Of a stretch of DNA of 64,000 nucleotides, positions 41,126 through 53,124 are shown piece by piece; the stretch's first letter is position 1, and every line of letters starts with the position of its first letter. The notes under the pieces are model-generated. The model had not been told where the DNA came from, made no database searches, and saw nothing but the letters and a program-made list of their open reading frames with translations. This stretch comes from Coix lacryma-jobi var. lacryma-jobi (lineage: Eukaryota; Streptophyta; Magnoliopsida; Poales; Poaceae), in assembly GCA_009763385.1 (NCBI GenBank), contig CM019829.1:38729705-38793704 (forward strand), written 5' to 3'. A program made the translations under genes and the position numbers.

Positions 41126-43913
41126 TGAAGGGTTACGAGGATGCTACGCTAGCCAAAAAAATCAAAAATTTTCAACCCCATAAACCAGGAACTACTGCTA
41201 GTTATAGATCACGGGATTACCACTAGACGCGCAGATGCAGCGGAAGACGTCTCGGTGTAGACGTGCGCGTCGCAGCGATGCCGTGTAGATGTTCACGTCC
41301 GACCTTCACGTCTCTACGTGCGGTTTGTCCTTGTGCTCCAGATGCAGCACCTCCGAGGTATCCCACACGTACAGGGAGGAAGCGTCACGCCTCCAGACTG
41401 CTAGGTCTGCAAGGAGCAATAGGCGCGGGCGTGGGGTGGGCGACGACTGTCTAATGACGTCCTCAAACCCTGGTCTCCCCACGCCTCTTTATATAGGCAT
41501 CCCTAATGAGCCCACCGACCTGGAGGCCCATTAGCAAACCCTAATCCTGGTCTGACTCGAGTCCAACTCGAATCAGGCTTCCAGCCCCTTAAGCGTGCGA
41601 CCCTATGGGTTCACGCACACATAGACACGTCCCGAGTACTCCTACTCGCCCGATAGTTGACAGCGGCCTCTCTAGCAAGACGTGTCAACTCCTATGTATA
41701 TGCAAAGATCATATCTGACGAACCACCACGATCACATATACGTAATTCCCTTGCCACACAATATTTGGTCCAACTCATAGGTTAACACTTAACCTAAGCA
41801 CGGCCATGCATTTTATGATCCAATCATTTGAGTGGTCCAGTGATATCTCTCTCTCACGGAGAGGGGCAAATCCCATCTTGATCGTCTATGTCTCACAACA
41901 TATTTCTTCACAAACCCGAAGACTATCTTTATGACTACCCTATTACGAAGTAGCGTTTGACAGTCCCTAAGTAAGTCGATTCATATCTTGAGAACATACC
42001 ACAATCTCAGGTCGAAGGACATAACGTACATGATGTGTAAAGAGATAATAAGAACATCTCATGCTGGGTCAGTCCAGCCCCATGTCATACATGTGCCCAC
42101 ATTATTAGTTTGACATCTCTGAAAGGACCGTGACGCCTAAGAGGGGGGGGGTGAATTAGGCAACTTAAAACTTCTACTCTAAACTATGGCCTCTAATTTC
42201 TACCTAGACAAAACCTATGCAAGAAAGTAAACTATCTAATGTGCAACTAAGGTTTTGCTAGATGTGTTTGCTATCTCTACCTCAAAAAGAGTTGTGCAAC
42301 CTATGTTCCAATCCTATCAACTAGCCTATCAACTAAGCTAGGAAAGGTAAAGCACATAAACAAGGTAGCAATATAAATGCGGAAGCTAAAGAGTGTGATA
42401 GAGATGCAAACTCCCATCGATGACTCTGGTATTTTTACTGAGGTATCGAGAAGCGCACAAGCTTCCCCCTAGTCCTCGTTGGAGCCCCTCGCAAGGAATC
42501 CCTCACAAGGGCCAAGCTCCCAGTCGGGTAACTCCGTGGATAGCTCCGGGCCTCCCCCACACGCAAGTGGGTCTCCGGTTAAGCCACTCATGGCAAAGCC
42601 TCTCCTGGATGCTCCCTGCCGTCTTCACTATCAAGTTTTCGGCCGAAGCGCCGCGGGTCTTGTTCCCTTCGGTACACGGAGGCTGCCACACCACAAGCTC
42701 GGTTAGTGTTGTCTCGCAAGACTACAAGCCGCACCGATGTACAACAACGGTGCGCGCAAGCACCGGTAGATGAGAGGTTTTCCACCTCACTAAACACTAG
42801 GCCTAACACCTAGAGCAAGCACAAAGCGGTGGTCTAACTAGCTTAAGCACTTCGCAAAGCACATACACTAATTACCGAGTATATTACTTGAGCACTTTGG
42901 TGGCTAGAGCAACTAAATATGTGTCTATACACTTGGTACACTTCCTTCAGCTCCAACCTGCTTATTTTGGCCGGCCATGGGGGTATATATAGAGCCCCAA
43001 GCAAATAGAGCCGTTGGGCACCAAAGGTGGTCTGACTGCGCAACATCGGACGCTGCAGTCGCGACCATCGGACGCGTTCGATGCTCCTTTAACGGCTAGA
43101 TGCCAGCCTGGCACTGTGTCGCAACGGCTAATTAGCGTCCGATGCTTGATCAACGGACGCGTCCGATGTTGCAAGAGCCTCTCTGTATAGCCATCGGACG
43201 CAGGGTCCTGTAGCGTCCGATGATTGCACCGGAGCGTCCGATGTTCGCTGTGCAGGTTTGCACAGTGACACAATTGCGTCCGATGACTCGGTCTTCAGCG
43301 TTCGATGCTTCTGCTGGCGCTCACACGAGCTAGGGTTTGCCAATGGAGCGTCTGATGCCTGCGAGGGCAGCGTTCGATGCAGCGTCCGATGCCCTTTTCT
43401 TCTCGTTTCTTCGCGTTTTCTTGCGCCGTCTTGGTTCCATTCTTGTGTCTTGGACTTTGCTTGATCTTTAGGGTCTTCTACTGAGCTTCTAATATCTTGC
43501 TTGCGCTGTTGATCACCTAGCCTTTGTCCAAGTCACATTTGCACCCTATTGGACTACAAACAACACTTGCAAACATATTAGTCCAAATTGGTTATGTTGT
43601 TCATCAAACACCAAAATCCAAAGTTAAATGGTCCGAGGTCCATTTTCCTTACAATCTCCATGTCTATGACTTGTGAAACATAGTAATCAACTAATACATG
43701 TGCTGATCTAATATTCATGTGTGTCCTCACATGAACTCCGATCAGGGACAACTATCGAATAACCATACAAGTAAAAGACTCTCACAGACAATTCACATAA
43801 TTGTCAATCAATACAAGTTGTCTTTAATGGATATTCAATGAACATATAATAAATCATGGATACAATAGAAATGTCATCATCTCTATGATTACCTCTAGGG
43901 CATATTCCCAACA
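41126..43913 (-). repeat. 3' LTR of A (left copy), interrupted by a solo LTR
   Basis: Without the 1534-bp insert and its duplication the LTR is 1249 bp, matching the right copy (1246 bp). A minus-strand TATA box (CCTATATAAA) is at 41488-41497. Confidence 0.92.
42120..43653 (-). mobile_element. Sirevirus-like solo LTR (1534 bp) inside the LTR of A
   Basis: It is flanked by ATCTC (42115-42119 and 43654-43658) and absent from the other LTR of A. On the minus strand it starts TGTAAGGAAAATGGACC and ends TTAGGCGTCACGGTCCTTTCA apart from one base, parallel to the S1 LTR end. A TATATATA box is at 42983-42994. About a dozen CATCGGACGC/GCGTCCGATG words and variants fill 43040-43395, several forming CATCGGACGCGTCCGATG-like palindromes (43051-43082, 43145-43170). 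The Sirevirus assignment is inference from the shared LTR end and palindrome style. Confidence 0.85.
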
Positions 43914-43928
43914 GTCTCCCACTTGCAC
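43914..43928 (-). other. Polypurine tract of A
   Basis: On the minus strand TGCAAGTGGGAGAC abuts the 3' LTR start TGTTGGGAATATG. Confidence 0.75.
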
Positions 43929-43933
43929 TAGAG

Positions 43934-45796
43934 TTAATATTTTAGATATCTAATACCCATAGACCTCACATGCGCCTCATGCTTAGGCTGTGGAAGAGCC
44001 TTTGTCAAAGGATCTGCTATATTCAAATCCGTATGTATTTTGCACATCTTAATTTCATCTCTTTTAATGAAGTCTCGAATGAGGTGAAATTTCCACAGTA
44101 CATGTTTGTTCTTCTGGTGATTCCTTGGCTCCTTAGCCTGCGCGATCGCCCCATTGCTATCACAATGTAGAGACAATGGGCTAGACGCATTTGGAAACAC
44201 ACCAAGATCAATGAGGAACTTCCTCATCCAAACACCTTCTTTTGCAGCTCCACTAGCTGCAATGTACTCGACTTCTGCTGTAGAATCGGACACGGTCTCC
44301 TGCTTGGAACTTTTCCAACTGACTGCACCACAATTTATTGTGAACACAAAACCTGATTGAGATTGTGAATCATCTGTGTCAGTTTGGAAGCTAGCATCGG
44401 TGTAACCATTTACAACGAGCTCCTCCTCACCTCCATAGATTAGGAACACATCTTTAGTCCTTCTCAAGTACTTAAGGATGTTTTTAACAAGTGTCCAGTG
44501 ACTCTCACCTGGATTAGCTTGATATCTGCTCGCAACACTTAGAGCATATGAGACATCTGGGCGTGTACATATCATGGCATACATGATGGAACCAATAGCC
44601 GAAGCATATGGAACCTTACTCATGCGCTCTTCGCTCATCAGATGTCGAAGGACTGTTTCTCGCTAAAGCGCATGCCATGTGACATAGGCAAGAACCCTTT
44701 CTTGGATTGTTCCATGTTGAACCGCTTCAACACCTTGTCAATGTACGTTTCTTGGCTTAATCCTATTAGCCTCTTTGACCTATCTCTATAGATCTTAATG
44801 CCCAGAATATATGTTGCTTCTCCTAAATCCTTCATAGAAAAACTGTTATTCAGTGAAGTCTTTATGGTTTGCAACATCAGAATGTCATTCCCAATCAACA
44901 GTATGTCATCTACATACAAGATTAGAAACACAACATCGCTCCCACTTTCCTTCTTGTAAACACAAGGTTCTTCTTCACTTTGACGGAAGCCAACCCTTTG
45001 ACCACCTCATCAAAATGAATATTCCAACCCCGAGATGCTTGCTTTAATCCATAAATAGATTTCTTAAGCTTGCATATTTTTCCAGCATTGCTAGGATCAA
45101 CAAAACCTCAGGCTGTATCATATACACGTCCTCTCCAAATTTCCATTTAGAAAGGCTGTTTTAACATCCATCTGCCATATCTCATAGTCATAATAGTCAG
45201 CAATTGCTAGAATGATCCGGATAGATTTAAGCATCGCTACCGGCTGGAAAGTCTCATCGTAGTCAACTCCTTGAACTTGCCGAAAACCTTTTGCGACAAG
45301 TCGAGCTTTATAAACTTGGACTTTTCCATCCATATCCTTTTTCCTTTTATAGATCCATTTGCACTCTATGGTCTTACTCCATCAGGCGGGTCAACCAAGT
45401 TCCAAACTTGATTGGCTCCCATGGAATCTATCTCAGATCTCATGGCACTATGCCATTTCTCTGAATCAGGGTCCATCATTGCCTCGGCATAAGTTGCAGA
45501 TTCGTCATCATCTAACAATAACACATCCCCACGCAACTCACGGATTCTTGTCGACCTTCGTGGTTGGGGCGGGGTGTCTGTTGCCACAGGTAGCTCAACT
45601 TGTTCTGCTACATTAGCATCACTCGTGGAGTCAATCCCTATTGGCTCATCCTGAACTTCTTCAAGATACACCTTCTGCCCTCTCTTGTCTCTTTTGAGAA
45701 ACTCTTTCTCTAAGAAAACACCATTTAGAGCAACAAACACTTTGCCCTCTGAGCGGTTGTAGAAGTAATACCCTAAAGTTTCCTTTGGGTATCCCA
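43934..45796 (-). pseudogene. pol: A pol: reverse transcriptase and RNase H (broken)
   Basis: Reading leftwards: linker with MGYPKETLGYYFYN, RT start (VYKARLVAKGFRQVQGVDYD near 45300; IWQMDVKTAFLNG near 45140). A frame change at about 45118-44931 follows, then the catalytic LILYVDDILLIG near 44910. RNase H runs from 44637 (PYASAIGSIMYAM, NGYTDASFQTD, YIAASGAAKEG) to DPLTKALPQPK. At least three frame changes or stops separate the pieces, so no complete enzyme can be made, although the last 234 codons are open. Confidence 0.87.
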
Positions 45797-47000
45797 CGAA
45801 AAAGCACTTGTCCGACTTGGGTGTTAGTTTATCTGATATAAGTCATTTGACATAAACTTCACAACCCCAAATCTTTAGAAAAGACAAACTAGGACTCTTA
45901 CCAGTCCACATCTCATATGGTGTCTTAACTACGGACTTAGACGGTACCCTATTTAATGTGAAAGCGGTTGTTTCTAGAGCGTATCCCCAAAATGATAAAG
46001 GAAGGTCTGACTGGCTCATCATAGACCGAACCATGTCTAACAGAGTTCGGTTACGTCGCTCGGACACACCGTTTCTCTGAGGCGTTCCGGGTGGCGTAAG
46101 TTGTGGAACAATTCCCCAACTCTTAAGATGATTGCTAAACTCGTGGCTCAAATATTTGCCTCCACGATCTGATCGCAAGGCCTTAATTTTCTTGCCACGC
46201 TGATTCTCTACCTCATTCTGAAATTCTTTGAACTTTTCAAATGTCTCAGACTTATGCTTCATCAAATAGACATAGCCATATCTGCTAAATCATCAGTGAA
46301 GGTTATGAAGTATTGAAATCCGCCTCTAGCTGTCGTACTCAATGGTCCACATACATCACTATGTACAAGTTCCAAAAAGTCAGTCGCCCTCTCAGGAAAA
46401 CCTGTGAAAGGCGACTTGGTCATTTTGCCCAGCAAACAAGCCTCACATGTCTCGTATGATTCAAAATCAAACGAAGTTAGAAATCCATCAGCATAGAGCC
46501 TCTTCATGTGATTCTCACTTATATGACCCAAACGACAATGCCACATATAGGTAGGGCTTAACTCATTAAGCCGAGGCCTTTTAGCAGTAATATTACAGAT
46601 AGACATAGGTGCATCATCAAGATTTAAAATAAACAACCATTCACAATGGATGCAAAAGCCACAAACATATCATTCTTAGAGATTACACAACCATTGTCTT
46701 TACTCGCAAATGAATAGCCATTCTTCATCAAACATGAAGGTGACACAATGTTTTGACTTAAACTTGGAACAAAATAACAATTATTTAACTCCAAAATAAA
46801 TCCTGATGGGAGGTGGAGTTGCATCGTCCCGACGTTCAACACAGCAACTCTTGCATTATTGCCCACGCGGAAATCAACTTCCCCTTTTCCAATGCTTCTA
46901 CATCTTATCATTCCCTGCATCGTATTGCAAATATGAGCAACCGAGCCGGTATCAAATACCCAAGAATTAATATAAGAGTTAGCGAAGAAATATCTGTAAT
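45797..47000 (-). pseudogene. pol: A pol: protease and integrase (broken)
   Basis: Protease active site SWVFDTGSVAHIC is near 46960. The integrase zinc finger is complete (WHCRLGHISENH near 46545, CEACLLGK near 46445). The core starts LVHSDVCGPLS and is frameshifted near 46280. It continues at 46265 with RSDRGGKYLSHEF and NGVSERRNRTLLD, then ends in a stop at 45843. The catalytic Asp, Asp and Glu are all still recognisable. Confidence 0.86.
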
Positions 47001-47049
47001 ATAAACAACAAGTGTATGAGCAGCGGGAGTACCTTTACCACCGCCATCC

Positions 47050-47891
47050 TTCATCAAGGATGCTAACTACACCTTGCAGTTTCTTTTCCAGTGACCTTTC
47101 CCCTTACAGTGGAAGCACTCAGAATCAGCAGTTGGTCCAGCAGCGTCAGGTGCAGGAGGGTTTGGCTTAGAGATCACATCTTTGCCCTTGCCCTTGCCCT
47201 TCCTATTCTTTCAAAAGTTTCCCTTCCTTTTAAAGTTAGGCTTGTTTTGGATCGCCATCACATGGTTGCTGCCAGCACCTTTCTTGATGTTTGCCTTTGC
47301 TGTCTTAAGCATGCCACATAGCTCATTCGAGCCCCTCTCCGCACCATGCATATGGTAGTTCGAGATAAAGTTCCCATATCTAGGTGGGAGAGAAGAGAGA
47401 ATGAAATCAGTAGGCAGTTCTGGACCAATTAGGAACCCTAGCTTCTCCAACCTCTAAGTGTAACCAACCATCTTGATCACATGTGGTCCAACTGCTGCAC
47501 CCTCTGCTAACTTAGTCTCAGCAAGAGACTTAGAAACATTGAACCTTTCAGTTCAAGCCTGAGTCTGGAACATCTCATCTAGCGCTACGATCATATCGTA
47601 GGCTGTATGGTTATTGTCAAACTGCATCTGCAGATCTGGTTCCATGCTAGCAAGCATTCAACATCCCACTTCAAGATCAACATCACATGCTTTCTTGTAA
47701 GTGGTTTTCTCTCAGTAGCAGGTGCATTATCAGCAGGTTCCTCTGGTAGTGGGGTGTCTAGAATATCTTCCTTTTTCTCAGCCCTGAGAACAATTCTCAG
47801 GTTGCGGATCCAATCCGCATAGTTTTGTTCCATTCAATTTATCTTTCTCAAGGATTGAACGTAAAGTAAATGGTGGATTGCTAGGTGCCAT
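47050..47891 (-). pseudogene. gag: A gag (broken)
   Basis: The ATG is at 47891-47889 (MAPSNPPFTLRSILEKDKL). A frameshift lies near 47830 after KLNG, the next near 47690 and another near 47570. Recognisable pieces: NYADWIRNLRIVLRAEKKED, GPHVIKMVGY, LGFLIGPELPTDFILSSLP and the zinc knuckle CFHCKGKGHWKRNC near 47100. Copia gag of the UBN2 type, about 260 residues when counted across breaks. Confidence 0.85.
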
Positions 47892-49242
47892 TGATCTACA
47901 ACAAAAGTAAATGCAAAATACTAAGACAATGTATCCAAGACAGAGTAATGATATTAAATCATTAATAAATCTACTCGCACTGAGATCAATATCCCTCTAT
48001 TGAATCTCAATGATTCAAGACCCAAACTAACAAGTCTACTAGTGAGCTTTAGCATCACCTCTAGTGGACATGGTAGATCGGTAAGCAACTCTTTGCTAAT
48101 CATATCACATATGACTCTTGTTGTTGGCCAACATCTCTATGTGTGTTCAACTCCTTATGCTTCAAGGTCCCTAACCGTTAGGATGACCTTGTTCAAGCAA
48201 CCAACCCTTCTGTAGTAAGTATCCGATACAACCTGCCTGGTCAAGGAAAATCAGTGACACCCTAATTTCATAGGCGCGCCACCGATTGTACAAGACATAT
48301 GACAGTGCAAGGTTTGGGGAAGCATATGACTTGAACATTACTGAGGGATCGTTCTAACACTTTCACTACTACGCATGTAGACAATAAACATGAATCATAC
48401 GTGAAAGTAGAACATAATAAGAGAATAGCATCAACACAAATATGACTTGGTATAGCCCAGTGTCCCTTTGGAGATCTCCATCTCCGCCAATCTGTTCACC
48501 ATGATGATCTCCATCAACATGGTACATGCTCGCCATCCGCCAGTGATGAATCCACCAAGACTAGCTACAACTAGCGTAATTAATAAAGTAATTACATAGT
48601 CGCGTGTAGGATCATCATGATTTTGGCACGCAGGCCATTACATCAAATGGACAATATATATGTGGCTCCAACCATATTGTCATAATCACGACATGCAAGT
48701 CATGAAAAATTACATACATGCATCACATACACATAAGGGCTATACCAGTCATCAATCCCTGCAAAACAGAGTTAAACGTTCCCGACGTCTAATCTTGAAT
48801 CGCAGAAAACATAATTTTCCCAGCATTTTTTTGCAAATCTAAATACAACAAAACCGGGCAAGCCTGGTGAAAATCAGATGTAAAATTTTCTGTAGATCGA
48901 TTTTCGTTTAAAGATCATCTCAATCCGAGGTTGTATGCAAAAGTTATGGCCGTTTTACCGAACAACGCTCCTTTTGCAGATCTCCTCATGCCGACGCACA
49001 TCTCATGCACCCGGCTCTTGACCTAAATTCGATTCGATCAATCTGATTGGTCTCCATCTTGCCATGATTGGATTTACATGTATCACTTAACTTCGATGGC
49101 GGAATTCCGACCGGTAGGAGTAGATCGTTACATGACCAATACGACAAGATCACGAATCAAGATCAGAAACTGATCTACAACCGCGCATATCTCTATATGC
49201 ACACAATCGAATCTATAACGAGGCAGTAACGACTTTGATACC
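47892..49242 (-). other. Leader of A and its split primer-binding site
   Basis: About 1.35 kb between gag and T, AT-rich, without a frame. The end (49242-49238 plus the sequence leftwards) reads GGTATCAAAGTCGTTAC on the minus strand. With 58885-58884 beyond T, this completes the TGGTATCAAAG primer-binding site next to the 5' LTR of A. T therefore sits in the priming site. Confidence 0.75.
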
Positions 49243-50777
49243 TGTTGACGCAAAACGTGACGTCTCGCGTCAAGGGCACACAGCAAGCCGAACGAGGCTA
49301 GCTTCAATCGGGAGCCCGGGGTGTATCGAACCCGGAGACGTGCCAGTCGGTTTGACCTGAAAACCAACAAGGCATAAAAGTGTGAGAATACCTTGGAACA
49401 TGCTGGGTGAAACCAGACAGTTCCATATGTATGGCTTTGGAAGCCAATCACGACAGCACACAGCTATAGAAGCTGTTTGTCGAAACAGGTTTAATATGTC
49501 ATTCGGCAAGTATAAAGAGAAAGCATGTAAACATGTCGAATGCCGAATACATACGTGACAAAAGGATAAAAGAGGTAACTTGTAAATACAAATCTATTCA
49601 GACAACATATGCATAGGCCAATCCAGCTAGTCTGCCGCACGTCCAGCCTTCATAAACCCGTCAGGCATAAACTCAAGCAAAGCTAATCCACTGCATGATA
49701 CCACTTGCTATAAATCTACACCACTCCTTATAATTAGATTAATCCACCGCATGATACGATCTAATTATAAGAAGCTAAAGCATACATACATCTGAACAGA
49801 TCTATACATACTCATTACTCATGTAAGCTTAACCAGAATCGGCAAACTAGCCGAACTGGGGTCCATGAAGAAGAAACATACAAGCCAAGCATGGTTAAAC
49901 TAATCTAAAACCTGCACCTGCCACACGGCACCCAGCTCTATCAAAGCCTAAACATGATCGGCATGCATGAACCCACAACATGTAACAATCTAGATTGAAA
50001 GTCGGTTCGGCCATCATGATCTTATAATTAGCAACACAAGCAAACTCGTGCAACGAGGCCGAACGAAGATCAATCTAGATTGGGCAAACAGTGTTGTATG
50101 AATTAATAAATAAGACATATAACACGTGATAACTTAATGAATCTATTAGATCTGCCAATCTAACAGAGCCGATAACTATTTTACTCATGACTCAATCCGC
50201 CGCACGATACAAGTCATAGGTAAAAACTTCCCGTCATAAGCTTAAATCCGCCGCACGATACTAAGCTTAACATACGAGACTACTTGCATCATATCTAAAT
50301 CCACCGCATGATACTAGACAGACATGATGCAAGGTTGCCGGTACTTACGGAGGTTGATGGATCGATGATTCCTCTCGAAGAACTCGGCGACACGACTATA
50401 AGAACTCGAAGATGGCACAAGGCCGGTTGTATTGATGTGGTTGTGAAAGTTTTTACAATGGTCGAGGGCTTATATTTATACCCTGGACAAACACGAATCC
50501 TAGACGATTACGACTCTAAAATAAGGAAAGACATAAATCACATTCCTAAACCTTTCGGCGTCTTCCATCATCACGTGTCTTCTTGCGCAAACCGGCTTCA
50601 CCTGCATCATCCCTCTCTCGAATGAGGTCATTGCTTCACGAAATAGCCGACCGCGCAGCTACTCACCGAAAGTCCTAAGGACCAAATATCCGTCCGAATG
50701 CTTGCCGAATCCTTCTTTTCTCTGCTGGCTGTGCCGATCCGTCATATCCTTACATGTGCGAAAATCCAGTGTTAACA
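49243..50777 (-). repeat. 3' LTR of T (left copy)
   Basis: About 98% like the right copy by eye. A minus-strand TATA-type TATAAATATA lies at 50471-50480. Repeated CCGCACGATAC/CCGCATGATAC words (49690-50320), each after AATC, form a dispersed short repeat inside the LTR. A polypurine tract (AATTAGGGGGCATG on the minus strand) is at 50778-50791. Confidence 0.92.
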
Positions 50778-51025
50778 CATGCCCCCTAATTTTGGGATAA
50801 ATATTTTATTCCAAAATTCTTTTCCTTTTCGCACCGACGTGGAACCTCTGGAAGCATCCGCCTTCACACGCTATAATTACCGTGTCTGCCGATTCGCTTC
50901 CCGATGCACTTGGGGTCTTTTAAACTCTCCCCTTTACTTCGGCTCGTGCATTCCGGACTCCTCTGCTTCAGCCTCCAAACCAGAAAACCCTCTTCTCCCT
51001 TGCCACTCTAAAAATCAGCCAGAAG

Positions 51026-51684
51026 ATGTCTTCCCAAGCGAGCCGCCATAGCTTCGAGCTCGGTGCCTCCAGTTCTTCCAAGAGAAGGTCACTTCCTTCT
51101 TTTCTCCCCTCCAAAGAAATCTGGCTTCATTCCACTGCTTTTGCTTCAGGAGGATTAGCGACGATCTCACCGAGGATTTGACCCAAAAAATCATGAATCT
51201 TCAGCTTGACCTGGAAAGGAAGGATCAGGAAATTACGCAAATCTCCCAAGAGCGTGACGCCGCTCGAAAAAGAGCCACCAGTAAGTGTTTTCTTGCCATT
51301 TCTTTCTGTTCTCTCTTTTTCTGCTTTTACTGATTTCTTCTTTTTTCAGTTTTGGCGACCAAACTCCATGATCTCGAGGCTGCCATCACCAAGCTTGCTG
51401 TCATGGCCGATGTAACGGGCACAACACCCTTGAAACGAGTAAACGAAGTCAACCGTGCCCTCCCCATCATCTCTAGAGCCGGCATGGGGTACGGTGCGAC
51501 ACTCGCTTTTTCCGCCGTGAAGATTCATTCCGGCGCCGATTACCATAGATTCGACGTCTGTGAACAAGATCTAGAGGATAGAGTAGAACGTTCCGCAGAT
51601 GACATGAAGGCAGCTGGATCAGATCTGGCCGACACTTTCGATCATTTTCTCCCGATTAGACATAGGATGGAGTGGATAAATTAA
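51026..51684 (+). CDS. Antisense gene 1 of T: three exons, 175-aa coiled-coil protein
   Basis: Exons 51026-51087, 51150-51280 and 51350-51684, with introns GTCACT...GCTTCAG and GTAAGT...TTTTTTCAG. Phases match and the joined frame is free of stops. It starts MSSQASRHSFELGASSSSK. Exon 2 is a heptad-like coiled coil (MNLQLDLERKDQEITQISQ). Exon 3 (ATKLHDLEAAITKLAVMADV, RAGMGYGATLAFSAVKIHS) has no domain I recognise. It runs opposite to gag, starting 250 bases inside the 3' LTR boundary. Antisense ORFs at this place are known in Tat elements; function unknown. Intactness beside a frameshifted gag is notable. Confidence 0.75.
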
Positions 51685-52187
51685 CTCTCTGTAATCCTGT
51701 TTCTCCTTTTGTAAATATGAAGCTCCCTTGTTTGTCCTTTTGAAATCAATCCATGACTGATCTTCCGAGATCACTGTGTGTTCTGCTTTTTCGCATATCG
51801 ACCACTGATTTCTGTCTTTCTGCTTCAATCGGCGATGCATACACATTGGTTACCGTGATGACCGTACCAGAAAACTTCACTTTGCAGACAACACTGAAAC
51901 TGGCCATTTCAGATCTGAAGTTTTCAATCTTCTTCTTCAAATTTCCAATGATGTCAGAACAACACTCTTCAAGGAATCCTTCCGTCTCTGCTTTCATTGT
52001 TAATTGGCAATAAGAGCTTCCAACAGCCAATTAAAACTAAAAGAACCTTAGCCGAATCCCATTGGCCTCCTGATCCTGAAACCACAACTTTATCTAACCA
52101 TCAAAAGATTCGGCCTGGCCCAACAACGGTCCACAAACTGTGCAAACCCTACCCCGACGCTTGGTCTCCATTGTGCAAGCTGTGGTT

Positions 52188-52195
52188 CTATAAAG
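52188..52195 (+). promoter_or_regulatory. TATA box for antisense gene 2 of T
   Basis: CTATAAAG, about 95 bases before the ATG at 52287 and in the same orientation, suggests that this gene has its own promoter rather than relying on the LTR. Confidence 0.5.
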
Positions 52196-52286
52196 ATGAC
52201 CGCATATAAGCTGTGACTCCAATCAAACAACTCATCTTGCAAAACTCCCACCTTTCAACTTCCAGTTCAAGCCAGAGAGGAAAACA

Positions 52287-53124
52287 ATGGCAGGGAATGG
52301 CGATTACGGCAAGTATCCTACTGAAGGCGAAGCAGGAGGAAGCCGAACACGAACTCACCGGCGTTACAGGTAAGAAACCAATTTTCTGCCCCCTTGTGAT
52401 AGCTCGTTCCTTGATTTGTTTCTTATCCTCTCTCCAGGGTGGAGTCTTCCTCCAGCCATGCTTGGGTTCCCTCTTCAGAAACAGTAGATCTAAAAAGCTC
52501 TTTTCAAATTTTCTTCAAACCATCAGATTTTGAGTTTAACGATTCACTTTAGTAGATCCGTTTAGATGCCATCCGGTACTGCGAGGAGAGGGACAAAGCT
52601 CAGAAAGAACTGGAGAGGTATGTAAGATGCATGCACTGAGCATGGCCTGAGGGAGAGCAGGCAAACAACGGAAGCATCTCTGCAGCATCATTACAGGTTA
52701 GCAGAATCTCGGTTCTCCCCTTCCTCCTGATTGAATCTGCTTTTACTTATCATAACTTTGCCTCTTGTCAGCCTAGTCCGCAGAGAATGACCGTTTGAAG
52801 GCAGCAGCAGACAGAGTTGCTCTCAATGTGAATGCCCGTGGGGATTCTGTCGAAGCTCGTCTTGACGCCGTGAATGGCCGCATAGATCAGGCCGTCATCC
52901 AAGGTGTGCGCGCCGGGGTTTCTTTCGGGCTAGCAGCAATAAGTTCCTGGACCAAAGAAGATTACTCCTCCCTACCAGTTGGATTCGCATGCGACCCGGA
53001 TGAGTTTGAAGATCTTGAAGTTTATGATAACCATGCTGCTGCTATTGCTGAGATTGTTGATCCGCAATCCATTGTAAACAATTATTCCAAGGGTAGCTTG
53101 TACTTAGGATGGATCTATAAATGA
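52287..53124 (+). CDS. Antisense gene 2 of T, multi-exon
   Basis: Likely exons: 52287-52369 (MAGNGDYGKYPTEGEAGG), 52438-52483, 52556-52617 (IRLDAIRYCEERDKAQKELE), possibly one near 52650-52695, and the last about 52777-53124 (ENDRLKAAADRVALN...GVSFGLAAISSWTKEDYSSL), ending at TGA. The first three join in phase with good GT/AG sites. The joint to the last exon is unclear, so it may be damaged. Coiled coil in the middle, an Asp/Glu-rich C-terminal third and no recognised domain. It is laid out like antisense gene 1 (short first exon, coiled coil, larger last exon), and the pair may be an old duplication; this is inference. Confidence 0.6.

Noticed and set aside
49690..50320. Regularly recurring CCGCACGATAC/CCGCATGATAC words, considered as a CRISPR-like array
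   Set aside because: Spacing is irregular, the words are short and vary, they occur identically in both LTRs of T, and the genome is a plant.
52795..53124. A stand-alone 109-codon gene
   Set aside because: It begins on TTG, not ATG, and fits better as the last exon of antisense gene 2 of T.
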